Shown: positions 7,249-13,927 of the stretch, piece after piece
Numbering within the stretch: the stretch's first letter is position 1
Layout: each line of letters begins with the position of its first letter
Translations under genes and position numbers: made by a program
Notes under the pieces: model-generated
Seen by the model: only the letters and a program-made list of their open reading frames with translations
Database searches by the model: none
What the model was told of the DNA's origin: nothing
Source: Clostridiales bacterium UBA6981
Lineage (GTDB): Bacteria > Bacillota > Clostridia > Oscillospirales > Oscillospiraceae
DNA length: 21,438 bases
Assembly (NCBI GenBank): GCA_002450075.1
Contig: DJYJ01000017.1
Location: forward strand, 31,500 to 52,937
Direction of reading: 5' to 3'

Positions 7249-8019
7249 TCAGATGTCGTCCGCCATGGTGAGGATTTCGGGCTCACCGTCGGTGATCAGG
7301 ATCGTGTTTTCATAGTGCGCTGCCAGCGAGTGATCCGCCGTGACGACCGTCCAGCCGTCGTTCAGGATCCTGACCCGCCAGTCTCCTGCACAGACCATCG
7401 GCTCGACGCAGATGGTCATGCCCTTCAAAAGCCGGGGGTTGGGCCGGCGCTCTTCGGGCCGGTAGTTGGGAACCTCGGGCGCTTCGTGCATGCCGCGGCC
7501 GATGCCGTGGCCCACAAAATCCCGCACCACGGAAAAACCGTGGCTTTCCACATAGTCCTGTACCGCCTCGCCGATGTCGTGGATGCGGTAGCCTACCTTG
7601 GCGAAGCGGATCCCCTCGAAGAAGGCCTGGCGCGTTACCGCGATCAGCTTCTTCGCCTCCTCGCTGACCTCGCCGACCGCATAAGTGCCGGCGCAGTCAC
7701 CCACAAAGCCCTTGTAGGTTGCGCAGAGGTCGATGGATACGATATCGCCGTTCCGAACGATCCGTTTGCCGGGGATGCCGTGAATGACCTCGTCGTTTAC
7801 GGACACGCAGGTGGCTGCCGGAAAGCCTTCATAGCCGAGGCAGCTGGGCCTGGCGCCGCATTTGACGATATACTCATGGACAGCCCGGTCGATCTGCTTT
7901 GTCGTCAGCCCGTCACGGACGGCCTGGCGGCCCATCGACCGTGCGCCGGCCGTGATTTTCGCGGCCTGGCGCATGATCTCGATCTCATGGGGTGATTTGA
8001 TGGTAATGCTCTCTGCCAT
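7249..8019 (-). CDS. map: Methionine aminopeptidase, type I
   Basis: This 256-aa cytosolic enzyme removes the initiator methionine from new proteins. All five metal ligands are present: Asp97, Asp108, His171, Glu206 and Glu237, plus the catalytic His80 in NDEVIHGIPG. Spacing follows the E. coli enzyme closely. It is a short type without an N-terminal zinc-finger extension. The start MAESITIKSPHEIE lies only 2 bp after the adk stop, with GGAG inside the end of adk, so the two are translationally linked. A longer frame back to 8220 would overlap adk and is not supported. The adk-map-infA order is standard for Firmicutes; the small KOW-domain gene sometimes found between map and infA is absent. 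Confidence 0.97.
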   Translation of the reverse strand: MAESITIKSPHEIEIMRQAAKITAGARSMGRQAVRDGLTTKQIDRAVHEYIVKCGARPSCLGYEGFPAATCVSVNDEVIHGIPGKRIVRNGDIVSIDLCATYKGFVGDCAGTYAVGEVSEEAKKLIAVTRQAFFEGIRFAKVGYRIHDIGEAVQDYVESHGFSVVRDFVGHGIGRGMHEAPEVPNYRPEERRPNPRLLKGMTICVEPMVCAGDWRVRILNDGWTVVTADHSLAAHYENTILITDGEPEILTMADDI

Positions 8020-8021
8020 TT

Positions 8022-8654
8022 TCAGATCTCCAGAGCACTGCGGATGGCCGCGGTGGTCTCCTTGATGCTCGGCTGATTGTCCACGCAGACGAGCTTTCCG
8101 CGCGCTGCATAGAAGGCCTTGAGCGGCTCGGTCTCCCGGTGGAAGGTGTCGAGGCGGGCCTTTACGGTCTCGGGAGCGTCGTCCTTGCGGATCGTCAGCT
8201 CGCCGCCGCAGAAGTCGCACACGCCCTCTTCCTTCGGGGGGTTGAAAACGACGTGGAAGGTCTGGCTGCAGTTCCTGCAGGTCCTGCGGCCGGACATGCG
8301 CTCGACGATCGTCTCGTCCGCGATCTCGATGGAGAGAGCGGCGTCGATCGCGATGCCCATTTTTTCCACGGCCTCGGCCTGGGGGATCGTGCGCGGCACA
8401 CCGTCGAGGATGTAGCCGTTTGCACAGTCGTCCTTCGCAAGCCGCTCGGAGACGATGCCCATGATGGTGTCGTCGTCGACGAGCTTGCCCGCGTCGATCA
8501 GAGCCTTGGCCTTGAGCCCTACGGCCGTGCCCTCGCGGATCGCGGCGCGCAGGATGTTGCCGGTGGAGATGGTGGGGATACCGAGCTCGCGGCTCAGAAT
8601 CTCTGCCTGAGTGCCTTTACCCGCGCCGGGAGCGCCTAAAAGGATAAGCCTCAT
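8022..8654 (-). CDS. adk: Adenylate kinase (zinc LID form)
   Basis: This 210-aa enzyme interconverts ATP plus AMP with two ADP. The P-loop GAPGAGKGT is at 7-15. The LID domain has a zinc site, Cys126-x2-Cys129 and Cys146-x2-Cys149, typical of Gram-positive adenylate kinases. Two motif positions depart from the usual reading: TGNILR (34 nearby) where many enzymes have TGDxxR, and LDGVPRT (83-89) where most have LDGFPRT. The catalytic arginines around SGRR (121-124) and ARLDTFHRET are retained, so activity is expected. The ATG at 8652-8654 follows GGAGG and lies 16 bp after secY. Confidence 0.97.
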   Translation of the reverse strand: MRLILLGAPGAGKGTQAEILSRELGIPTISTGNILRAAIREGTAVGLKAKALIDAGKLVDDDTIMGIVSERLAKDDCANGYILDGVPRTIPQAEAVEKMGIAIDAALSIEIADETIVERMSGRRTCRNCSQTFHVVFNPPKEEGVCDFCGGELTIRKDDAPETVKARLDTFHRETEPLKAFYAARGKLVCVDNQPSIKETTAAIRSALEI

Positions 8655-8670
8655 AGCATTTCCTCCCTCA

Positions 8671-9948
8671 TCAGGAAAGGAAGCCCTTGTAGTTGCGCAT
8701 GAGCATCTGCGCCTCGATGGCGCGGACAGTCTCAAGGGCAACGCCGACAACGATGATGATGGACGTGCCGCCGAGCGAGAGGCCCGTCAGCGCGGCCGCG
8801 TTGCTGAAGTGCGAGACCAGAATAGGCGTGATGGCGATGATGCCGAGATAGATCGCACCGAAGAGCGTGATCTTGTTGAGCACCTTCTGGATGAACTCGC
8901 TGGTCGGCTTGCCCGGGCGGAAGCCGGGGATGTAGCCGCCGTTCTTCTTGAGGTTATTCGCTACTTCGATCGGGTTGAACTGGATCGTGGAGTAGAAATA
9001 CGCAAAGAAGATGATCAGCAGGAGGTAGATGATCGCGTAGGGGATCGTGTTGGTCTTCGCCCAGGCGCTGTTCTGGTGGCCGGTGAAGGCCGCGATCGTA
9101 GCGGGGATGGACGAGATGGAGGAGGCGAAGATGATGGGCATGACGCCGGACATATTCACCTTCATCGGAAGGTGGGTCGACTGGCCGCCGTACATCTTGC
9201 GTCCGACAACACGCTTGGCATACTGGACGGGGATGCGGCGCTCGGCGTCATTGACAAAGACGATGAGCACGATCAGCGCCAGCGCGCCGAGGAACACCAG
9301 CAGAGCCGCCCACCAGGTCAGCGAACCGTTCACGACGTTCTGGATCGTGGTGATCACGCTGTTGGGGAAGCGGGAGATGATGCTCGCAAACAGGATGATG
9401 GAGATGCCGTTGCCCACGCCGAACTCGGTGATCTGCTCGCCGAGCCACATGATGAGAGCGGAGCCGGAGGTGAAGGTCAGGATGATGACGATCGCCGCCC
9501 AGACGTTGTTCGCGACTTCCGGCACGATGATGCCGTTGTTTCTCATCAGCATGTAGTAGCCAAAGCCCTGCAGCAGGCCGATGGCGACCGTGGAGTAACG
9601 GGTGATCGAGGCGATCTTTTTTCTGCCTTCCTCGCCCTCTTCCTTGCTCATACGCTCCAGCGCAGGGATCGCGATGCAGAGCAGCTGGATGATGATGGAG
9701 GCGTTGATGTAGGGCTGGATGGACAGCGCGAAGATCGTCGCGTTCGAGAACGAGCCGCCGGACATGGCGTCCAGCAGACCCAGAGCGGTGTTCTGCAGGT
9801 ACGAGAAGTACTGCTGCAGAAGCGCCGTGTTGACAAAGGGAACAGGGATGGCGTTGCCTATACGATAAAGCAGAACGATCAGGAGCGTGAAGAGGATCTT
9901 CTTGCGGATCTCTTCGATCCTCCAGGCGTTGCGCAATGTCTGAAGCAC
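8671..9948 (-). CDS. secY: Protein translocase subunit SecY (GTG start)
   Basis: This 425-aa membrane protein has the length and the roughly ten transmembrane segments of SecY, the channel of the Sec pathway. It opens with LQTLRNAWRIEEIRKKILFT, then the first membrane segment and IPVPFVN. Recognisable parts are LSIQPYINASIIIQLL (plug/TM2 region), VPVQYAKRV-like RIPVQYAKRVVGRK in the cytoplasmic loop and FRPGKPTSEFI before TM9. The start codon is GTG at 9946-9948, directly abutting the rplO TAA (TAAGTG), with GAGGTGG upstream inside rplO. No ATG gives the family N-terminus. The position between rplO and adk is conserved. Confidence 0.97.
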   Translation of the reverse strand: MLQTLRNAWRIEEIRKKILFTLLIVLLYRIGNAIPVPFVNTALLQQYFSYLQNTALGLLDAMSGGSFSNATIFALSIQPYINASIIIQLLCIAIPALERMSKEEGEEGRKKIASITRYSTVAIGLLQGFGYYMLMRNNGIIVPEVANNVWAAIVIILTFTSGSALIMWLGEQITEFGVGNGISIILFASIISRFPNSVITTIQNVVNGSLTWWAALLVFLGALALIVLIVFVNDAERRIPVQYAKRVVGRKMYGGQSTHLPMKVNMSGVMPIIFASSISSIPATIAAFTGHQNSAWAKTNTIPYAIIYLLLIIFFAYFYSTIQFNPIEVANNLKKNGGYIPGFRPGKPTSEFIQKVLNKITLFGAIYLGIIAITPILVSHFSNAAALTGLSLGGTSIIIVVGVALETVRAIEAQMLMRNYKGFLS

Positions 9949-10389
9949 TTAAACCACCTCTGCCTTTCCGCCGGCCGCTTCGATCTTCTGTTTCGCGGTT
10001 TCGGAGAAAGCGGCAGCCTTGACAGTCAGGTTCTTGGTCACCTCGCCGTTGCCGAGGAACTTGACACCGTATTTGCACTTGGAAAGAATGCCTGCGTCGA
10101 GAAGGGCCTGCGCGTCAACGACAGCGCCGTCCTCGAACTTGTTGAGCACATCGACGTTCAGCGCCTCGAGGGGCTTGGCAAAGATGATGTTGAAGCCTCT
10201 CTTGGGGATGCGGCGCGCCAGAGGCATCTGGCCGCCTTCAAATCCGATGCGGGTACCGCCGCCGCTGCGGGCCTTCTGACCCTTGTGACCGCGTCCGGCA
10301 GTCTTGCCGTTGCCGGTCGCATGGCCTCTGCCCTTGCGCTTGTCGACGTGGGTGGAGCCGGCAGCCGGAGAAAGATCGTGAATAAACAT
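9949..10389 (-). CDS. rplO: 50S ribosomal protein L15
   Basis: This 146-aa L15 has the long glycine- and basic-rich N-terminal arm (VDKRKGRGHATGNGKTAGRGHKGQKARSGGG) that snakes into 23S rRNA, then the globular domain with EGGQMPLARRIPKRGF and the C-terminal Val/Ala/Gly-rich fold. It is needed late in 50S assembly. Its last codons supply the ribosome binding site for secY and its TAA directly touches the secY GTG, so the two are tightly coupled in translation. Confidence 0.98.
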   Translation of the reverse strand: MFIHDLSPAAGSTHVDKRKGRGHATGNGKTAGRGHKGQKARSGGGTRIGFEGGQMPLARRIPKRGFNIIFAKPLEALNVDVLNKFEDGAVVDAQALLDAGILSKCKYGVKFLGNGEVTKNLTVKAAAFSETAKQKIEAAGGKAEVV

Positions 10390-10404
10390 TTCTCTTTGCC
10401 CTCC

Positions 10405-10584
10405 TTATTCTTCTTCTACCTTCAGCAGATAGCCGATCTTGGCGATCTTGCCGCGGGTCTGGGGGTTGTCGGGCTGTACGGTCTCGTTGCCGATCTTGTG
10501 CAGGCCGAGGGAATTGGCAGTCGCGATATGGCTGTCGAGTCTGCCGTTGAGGCTCTTGACGAGCTTGATTTTCAGATTAGCCAT
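10405..10584 (-). CDS. rpmD: 50S ribosomal protein L30
   Basis: This 59-aa protein starts MANLKIKLVKSLNGRLDSH and contains the family pattern LGLHKIGNETVQPDNPQTRGKIAKIGYLLKVE. It is a small alpha/beta protein on the 50S surface, present in most but not all bacteria. It lies 12 bp after rpsE and 15 bp before rplO. The ATG at 10582-10584 has GGAGG just upstream. Confidence 0.97.
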   Translation of the reverse strand: MANLKIKLVKSLNGRLDSHIATANSLGLHKIGNETVQPDNPQTRGKIAKIGYLLKVEEE

Positions 10585-10596
10585 GGTGCGTCCTCC

Positions 10597-11121
10597 TTAA
10601 CCCTGAATTTCTTCAGCAGTCTTGCCTCTGACAGCGGCGACCTGGGAGGCGTCGCGCAGGGACTTGAGGCCCTCCATCGTCGCAGCCACGACGTTGGCGG
10701 GGTTGTTGGTACGCAGGCACTTGGTACGGATGTTGCGGATGCCTGCCGCTTCGACGACCGCACGAACCGCGCCGCCGGCAATAACGCCGGTGCCTTCGGG
10801 GGCGGGCTTGAGCAGAACGCGGCCGGCGCCGAACTCGCCGATGACCTCGTGGGGAATGGTCGTGCCCTGCAGGGTGACGGTGGTCAGGTTCTTCTTGGCA
10901 TCCTCAAGACCCTTGCGGATCGCCTCGGAAACCTCGCTCGCCTTGCCCATGCCGAAGCCGACGCGGCCCTTGCCGTCGCCGACAACGCAAAGAGCGGAGA
11001 ACTTGGCCACGCGGCCGCCCTTAACGGTCTTGCTGACGCGGTTGAGGGAAACTACCTTCTCGACGAACTCGGACGGAGCCTCGTCTTTGCGACGGTCTCT
11101 TCTGTCATTGTTGTAAGCCAT
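10597..11121 (-). CDS. rpsE: 30S ribosomal protein S5
   Basis: This 174-aa S5 has the N-terminal double-stranded-RNA-binding domain (FVEKVVSLNRVSKTVKGGRVAKFSALCVVGDGKGRVGFGMGKA, about 19-61) followed by the C-terminal domain with IPHEVIGEFGAGRVLLKPAPEGTGVIAGGAVR and GIRNIRTKCLRTNNPANVV. S5 lies at the mRNA entry side of the 30S and contributes to decoding accuracy. The gap from rplR is 19 bp. Confidence 0.98.
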   Translation of the reverse strand: MAYNNDRRDRRKDEAPSEFVEKVVSLNRVSKTVKGGRVAKFSALCVVGDGKGRVGFGMGKASEVSEAIRKGLEDAKKNLTTVTLQGTTIPHEVIGEFGAGRVLLKPAPEGTGVIAGGAVRAVVEAAGIRNIRTKCLRTNNPANVVAATMEGLKSLRDASQVAAVRGKTAEEIQG

Positions 11122-11140
11122 GATTCGTTATCCCCCTTCC

Positions 11141-11497
11141 TTAGAACTTCAGGCCGCCCTCACGGGCGCCCTCTGCCAGAGCCTTGACGCGACCGTGGTA
11201 AATGTAACCGCCGCGGTCGAACACGACTTCTTCAATGCCGGCCTTGAGCGCACGCTCAGCGACCGTCTGGCCGATCTTCTTGGCGGCGTCGCAGTTGCTG
11301 CCGCCCTCAAAGCCCTTCTCGACGGAGGAGGCGGAGACCAGGGTCTTGCCGGCTACGTCGTCGATGATCTGGGCATAAATGTTGCTTTCGCTGCGGAAAA
11401 CGCAAAGGCGCGGTCTCTCGGCGGTGCCGGAGATCTTGCCGCGAACGCGATTGTGGCGCTTGATGCGCTGTCCTCTGGTATCAGGTCTTTTAATCAT
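11141..11497 (-). CDS. rplR: 50S ribosomal protein L18
   Basis: This 118-aa L18 begins MIKRPDTRGQRIKRHNRVRGKISGTAERPRLCVFRS, the family's basic arm and first strand, and ends with VVFDRGGYIYHGRVKALAEGAREGGLKF, the standard C-terminus. It binds 5S rRNA and helps load it into the central protuberance together with L5. Spacing is 16 bp from rplF and 19 bp to rpsE. Confidence 0.98.
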   Translation of the reverse strand: MIKRPDTRGQRIKRHNRVRGKISGTAERPRLCVFRSESNIYAQIIDDVAGKTLVSASSVEKGFEGGSNCDAAKKIGQTVAERALKAGIEEVVFDRGGYIYHGRVKALAEGAREGGLKF

Positions 11498-11513
11498 TCA
11501 GCTCACGCCTCCC

Positions 11514-12059
11514 TTACTTTGCACCGGTCTTGCCTTCTTTGCGGCGGATCGTCTCGTAGTCATACTTGATGCCCTTGCCCTTGTACGGCTCGGGAGGTCT
11601 CTTACCACGGACTTCTGCGGCAAACTGGCCGACCTTCTGCTTGTCGACGCCCTTGATGACGATGTGGTTGGCATCGGGAACGTCGATCTTGATGTCCTCA
11701 GTTTCGGGGACGATGATCTGATGGGAGTAACCGAGGTTCATAACCAGGTTGGTGCCTTCCTTGGCGGCACGGTAGCCGACGCCGTTGATCTCGAGCTTCT
11801 TCTCAAAGCCCTCGGTCACGCCGACGACCATGTTGTGGATCAGGCTTCTGGTCAGACCGTGGAGAGAGCGGTTCTCCTTGGTGTCGTCGGGGCGCTTGAC
11901 GTGCAGAACGCCGGCGTCGTCGCGCTCGATCTGCATGTTGGCCGGGACGGACTGGGTGATGGAGCCCTTCGGGCCCTTGACGGTGATGCGGTTGTTCTCT
12001 TCGACGGTGACCTCAACGCCGGCGGGAACGGTGATGGGTTCTCTTCCGATTCTAGACAT
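11514..12059 (-). CDS. rplF: 50S ribosomal protein L6
   Basis: This 181-aa L6 has two similar alpha/beta domains. It starts MSRIGREPITVPAGVEV; this ATG (12057-12059) is preferred over one 21 nt upstream because it matches the family N-terminus and leaves AGGAG upstream. The C-terminal signature RGKRPPEPYKGKGIKYDYETIRRKEGKTGAK is intact. L6 lies near the GTPase-associated centre and sarcin-ricin loop. It follows rpsH by 14 bp. Confidence 0.97.
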   Translation of the reverse strand: MSRIGREPITVPAGVEVTVEENNRITVKGPKGSITQSVPANMQIERDDAGVLHVKRPDDTKENRSLHGLTRSLIHNMVVGVTEGFEKKLEINGVGYRAAKEGTNLVMNLGYSHQIIVPETEDIKIDVPDANHIVIKGVDKQKVGQFAAEVRGKRPPEPYKGKGIKYDYETIRRKEGKTGAK

Positions 12060-12073
12060 TTCCTTACTCCTCC

Positions 12074-12472
12074 TTACCAAACGAACGCAAGGACTTCGCC
12101 GCCGACATGCTCTTTGCGAGCCTGCTTGTCGGTCATGACGCCCTTGGAGGTGGAGATGATGGCGATGCCCAGGCCCTTCAGCACGCGGGGCAGCTCGTCG
12201 GCGCCGGCGTAAACACGCAGGCCGGGCTTGCTGACGCGGCGAAGACCGGAGATGGCCTTTTCCTTGCCGGGGAGATACTTGAGAGTAATGCGAATGACGC
12301 CCTGGGTGCCGTCATCAATAACCTGGTAGTTCTTGATGTAGCCTTCGCTGAGAAGAATCTCCGCAATGGACTTCTTCATCTTCGAAGCCGGGACGTCAAC
12401 GGTTTCATGCTTTGCGCTGCCGGCGTTGCGGATGCGGGTCAGCATGTCTGCAATGGGATCGGTGATCTGCAT
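12074..12472 (-). CDS. rpsH: 30S ribosomal protein S8
   Basis: This 132-aa S8 starts MQITDPIADMLTRIRNAGSAKHETVDVPASKMK and ends in STSKGVMTDKQARKEHVGGEVLAFVW, matching the family throughout. S8 binds helix 21 of 16S rRNA and organises the 30S central domain; in E. coli it also represses the spc operon through its mRNA. Here it is separated from rpsN by 373 bp rather than the usual few, with a good AGGAGG ribosome binding site at about 12482-12487. A 6-bp hairpin (12500-12517) stands just upstream of that site and could influence S8 translation. Confidence 0.98.
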   Translation of the reverse strand: MQITDPIADMLTRIRNAGSAKHETVDVPASKMKKSIAEILLSEGYIKNYQVIDDGTQGVIRITLKYLPGKEKAISGLRRVSKPGLRVYAGADELPRVLKGLGIAIISTSKGVMTDKQARKEHVGGEVLAFVW

Positions 12473-12598
12473 GGATTTTTATCCTCCTAATTTAGAGTTA
12501 CCGCTCATTTAAGCGGTCCGTAGCAATGAGGTTCTGTTTCAATACATGATTGACAACAGCCTTTCAATGCTCGTTGCCCTTTCGGGCTATTTTCTTTG

Positions 12599-12624
12599 CG
12601 GAGGGAGAGGGAAATCTCCCTCCG
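12599..12624. repeat. Perfect 10-bp hairpin, purine/pyrimidine arms
   Basis: On the plus strand CGGAGGGAGA (12599-12608) pairs fully with TCTCCCTCCG (12615-12624) around a six-base loop. There is no T-run on either side, so it is not a typical terminator. It lies in the rpsN-rpsH gap next to palindromic element A. Confidence 0.75.
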
Positions 12625-12661
12625 ATCAAAGCGATTCGGTTGCGCTGTTCTTCACAGCGCG

Positions 12662-12746
12662 CTGATTTTTCGCCAGACGATCCCGCGGAGGCGACGCTGT
12701 ACCAAGGTACTGCGAGCCGACAAGGGGATGTATCGCGGAAAATCAG
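12662..12746. repeat. Palindromic tandem element, copy A (85 bp)
   Basis: The element opens with CTGATTTTTCGC and closes with GCGGAAAATCAG, giving a 12-bp outer stem (11 Watson-Crick pairs plus one T-G wobble as read on the plus strand). Inside, GGC, CGC and GTAC pair in order with GTAC, GCG and GCC, forming a central interrupted hairpin; an ATCCC/GGGAT pairing links the two stems. Copy B, 17 bp away in the same orientation, has the same plan and shares blocks GGAGGCGACGCTGTA and ACTGCGAGCCGAC. It resembles a miniature hairpin element (REP/MITE-like). I see no transposase signal and do not recognise a named family. Confidence 0.8.
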
Positions 12747-12763
12747 AAGCTCGCGCTTCTGCG

Positions 12764-12849
12764 CTGATTTCGTGCAAGACAATCTCGAGGAGGCGACGCT
12801 GTATCGTTTATACTGCGAGCCGACGAGAGGCCGTATTGCGCGAAATCAG
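12764..12849. repeat. Palindromic tandem element, copy B (86 bp)
   Basis: The outer arms are CTGATTTCGTGC and GCGCGAAATCAG, again 11 Watson-Crick pairs plus one T-G wobble on the plus strand. Compared with copy A, outer pair 8 changes from T-A to C-G, and the central hairpin's last pair changes from C-G to T-A (GTAC/GTAC to GTAT/ATAC). Both are two-sided changes that keep pairing. The last bases overlap the rpsN stop codon (12846-12848), so the outer arm of the element supplies the end of the gene. Confidence 0.8.
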
Positions 12850-13031
12850 AAAGAAGCCTTGCGAACGCCGGGGATTTCGCCCTTGTAAGCCAGTTCGCGG
12901 AAGCAGATACGGCAGATGCCGTAGTTGCGCAGATAGGCGTGGGGGCGGCCGCAGATCTTGCAGCGGTTGTACTTGCGGGTGGAGAACTTGGCAGGAGCCT
13001 GCTGCTTGAGAATCATCGATTTCTTAGCCAT
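12846..13031 (-). CDS. rpsN: 30S ribosomal protein S14, type Z (zinc-binding)
   Basis: This 61-aa S14 is the short zinc form: Cys24-x2-Cys27 and Cys40-x2-Cys43 (RCKICGRPH, GICRICFRELAYKGEIPGVRKASF). S14 is a late-assembling 30S head protein; the short type is usual in Firmicutes. The C-terminus KASF ends where the family ends (often KASW), so the reading frame is whole even though palindromic element B begins inside the TGA stop. Downstream, the normally tight junction with rpsH is expanded to 373 bp. Confidence 0.98.
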   Translation of the reverse strand: MAKKSMILKQQAPAKFSTRKYNRCKICGRPHAYLRNYGICRICFRELAYKGEIPGVRKASF

Positions 13032-13045
13032 TTTTTAACTCCTCC

Positions 13046-13585
13046 TCAGTTCATGAACGGAGCGCCCATGAGCTTTAAGAGCTCGCGAGCCTCTTCGTCG
13101 GTCTTCGCGGTCGTGGTGATCGCGATGTTCATACCACGGAGCTTTTCGATCTTGTCGTACTCGATCTCCGGGAAGATGATCTGTTCCTTCAGACCGAGGC
13201 TGTAGTTGCCGCGGCCGTCGAAGGCGTCGGCGCTGATGCCGCGGAAGTCGCGGACACGGGGCAGCGCAACGTTGAACAGACGATCCAGGAACTCCCACAT
13301 ACGGTCCTGACGCAGCGTGACCTTGACGCCGACCTTCATGCCCTCGCGGAGCTTGAAGTTAGCGACGCTCTTGCGCGCCACGGTGGCGACGGCGTGCTGG
13401 CCGGTGATCGCGGAGATATCCTTGATAACGGCTTCGAGCGCCTTCGCGTTGTCCTTGCAGTCGCCGCAGCCGACGGAGACGACGATCTTCTCAATCTTCG
13501 GGATCTGCATGGTGGACTTGTACTGGAACTTCTCCATCAGAGCAGGAGCAACTTCCTTGAGGTACTTTTCTTTCATACGAGTCAT
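13046..13585 (-). CDS. rplE: 50S ribosomal protein L5
   Basis: This 179-aa L5 starts MTRMKEKYLKEVAPALMEKFQYKSTMQIPKIEKIVVSVG and contains GVKVTLRQDRMWEFLDRLFNVALPRVRDFRGI and the C-terminal MNIAITTTAKTDEEARELLKLMGAPF. It binds 5S rRNA in the central protuberance and contacts P-site tRNA and S13. In E. coli the S8 repressor site overlaps the start of this gene; I cannot identify such a site here. Confidence 0.98.
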   Translation of the reverse strand: MTRMKEKYLKEVAPALMEKFQYKSTMQIPKIEKIVVSVGCGDCKDNAKALEAVIKDISAITGQHAVATVARKSVANFKLREGMKVGVKVTLRQDRMWEFLDRLFNVALPRVRDFRGISADAFDGRGNYSLGLKEQIIFPEIEYDKIEKLRGMNIAITTTAKTDEEARELLKLMGAPFMN

Positions 13586-13605
13586 GGCGAGTTATCTCCT
13601 TTCTC

Positions 13606-13911
13606 TCAGATTTCGCTGCCGCAGGCGCGGCAGATGCGGACTTTCTTGTCGCCGTCCATCTTGTAGCCAACGCGGACGCCCTTGTTGCACTTGGGGCAGA
13701 CAAGCTGAACCTTGCTGACATAGATGGGGGTCTCGACCTTGATGATGCCGCCTTCCTCGCCCTGCTTGCGGGGCTTCTGGTGCTTGGTGGCAACGTTGAC
13801 GCCCTCGACGACTACCTTAAGTCCCTTGGGGTCGGCAACCAGGACCTTGCCCTGCTTGCCCTTGTCCTTGCCGGACAGAACAACGACTTTATCGTCTTTT
13901 TTGATCTTCAT
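13606..13911 (-). CDS. rplX: 50S ribosomal protein L24 (zinc-ribbon-bearing)
   Basis: This 101-aa protein has the KOW motif near its start (KKDDKVVVLSGKDKGKQGKVL, about 4-24) and a C-terminal pair of CxxC motifs, Cys72-x2-Cys75 and Cys94-x2-Cys97, which could bind zinc. L24 starts 50S assembly and later sits near the exit tunnel opening. It lies 16 bp after rplN and 20 bp before rplE. Confidence 0.98.
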   Translation of the reverse strand: MKIKKDDKVVVLSGKDKGKQGKVLVADPKGLKVVVEGVNVATKHQKPRKQGEEGGIIKVETPIYVSKVQLVCPKCNKGVRVGYKMDGDKKVRICRACGSEI

Positions 13912-13927
13912 TCTCTTCGTCCTCCCC

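Larger units (their letters stand above)
12473..12845 (-). other. 373-bp non-coding gap rpsN-rpsH filled with inverted repeats
   Basis: No gene is supported. From rpsN towards rpsH it holds: palindromic element B (12764-12849, overlapping the rpsN stop), a 7-bp hairpin with GCGA loop on the minus strand (12744-12761), palindromic element A (12662-12746), a 7-bp hairpin (12642-12660, GCGCTGT/ACAGCGC), a perfect 10-bp hairpin (12599-12624, CGGAGGGAGA arm), a 4-bp GCCC/GGGC hairpin with GAAA loop (12576-12587) and a 6-bp hairpin (12500-12517). None is followed by a U-tract on the minus strand, so these are not ordinary terminators. A weak promoter-like pair (minus TTGAAA, 17 nt, TATTGA) lies at about 12541-12566; its -10 box is poor and I do not rely on it. 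Confidence 0.7.

Noticed and set aside
8611..11187. An 858-codon open frame on the plus strand opposite secY, rplO, rpmD and rpsE
   Set aside because: It is antisense to five unmistakable genes, has low-complexity Asp/Arg/Ala/Gly-rich content and arises from GC-rich third codon positions. Similar long plus-strand frames cover most of the cluster.
12662..12849. A CRISPR array reading of the repeated units
   Set aside because: There are only two copies, 85-86 bp each and palindromic, with a 17-bp joint that is itself a hairpin and not a spacer. No cas genes are nearby.
12550..13009. Several 70-137 codon frames across the rpsN-rpsH gap
   Set aside because: They run through palindromic repeats or into rpsN antisense, lack ribosome binding sites, and translate to unrecognisable basic sequence.
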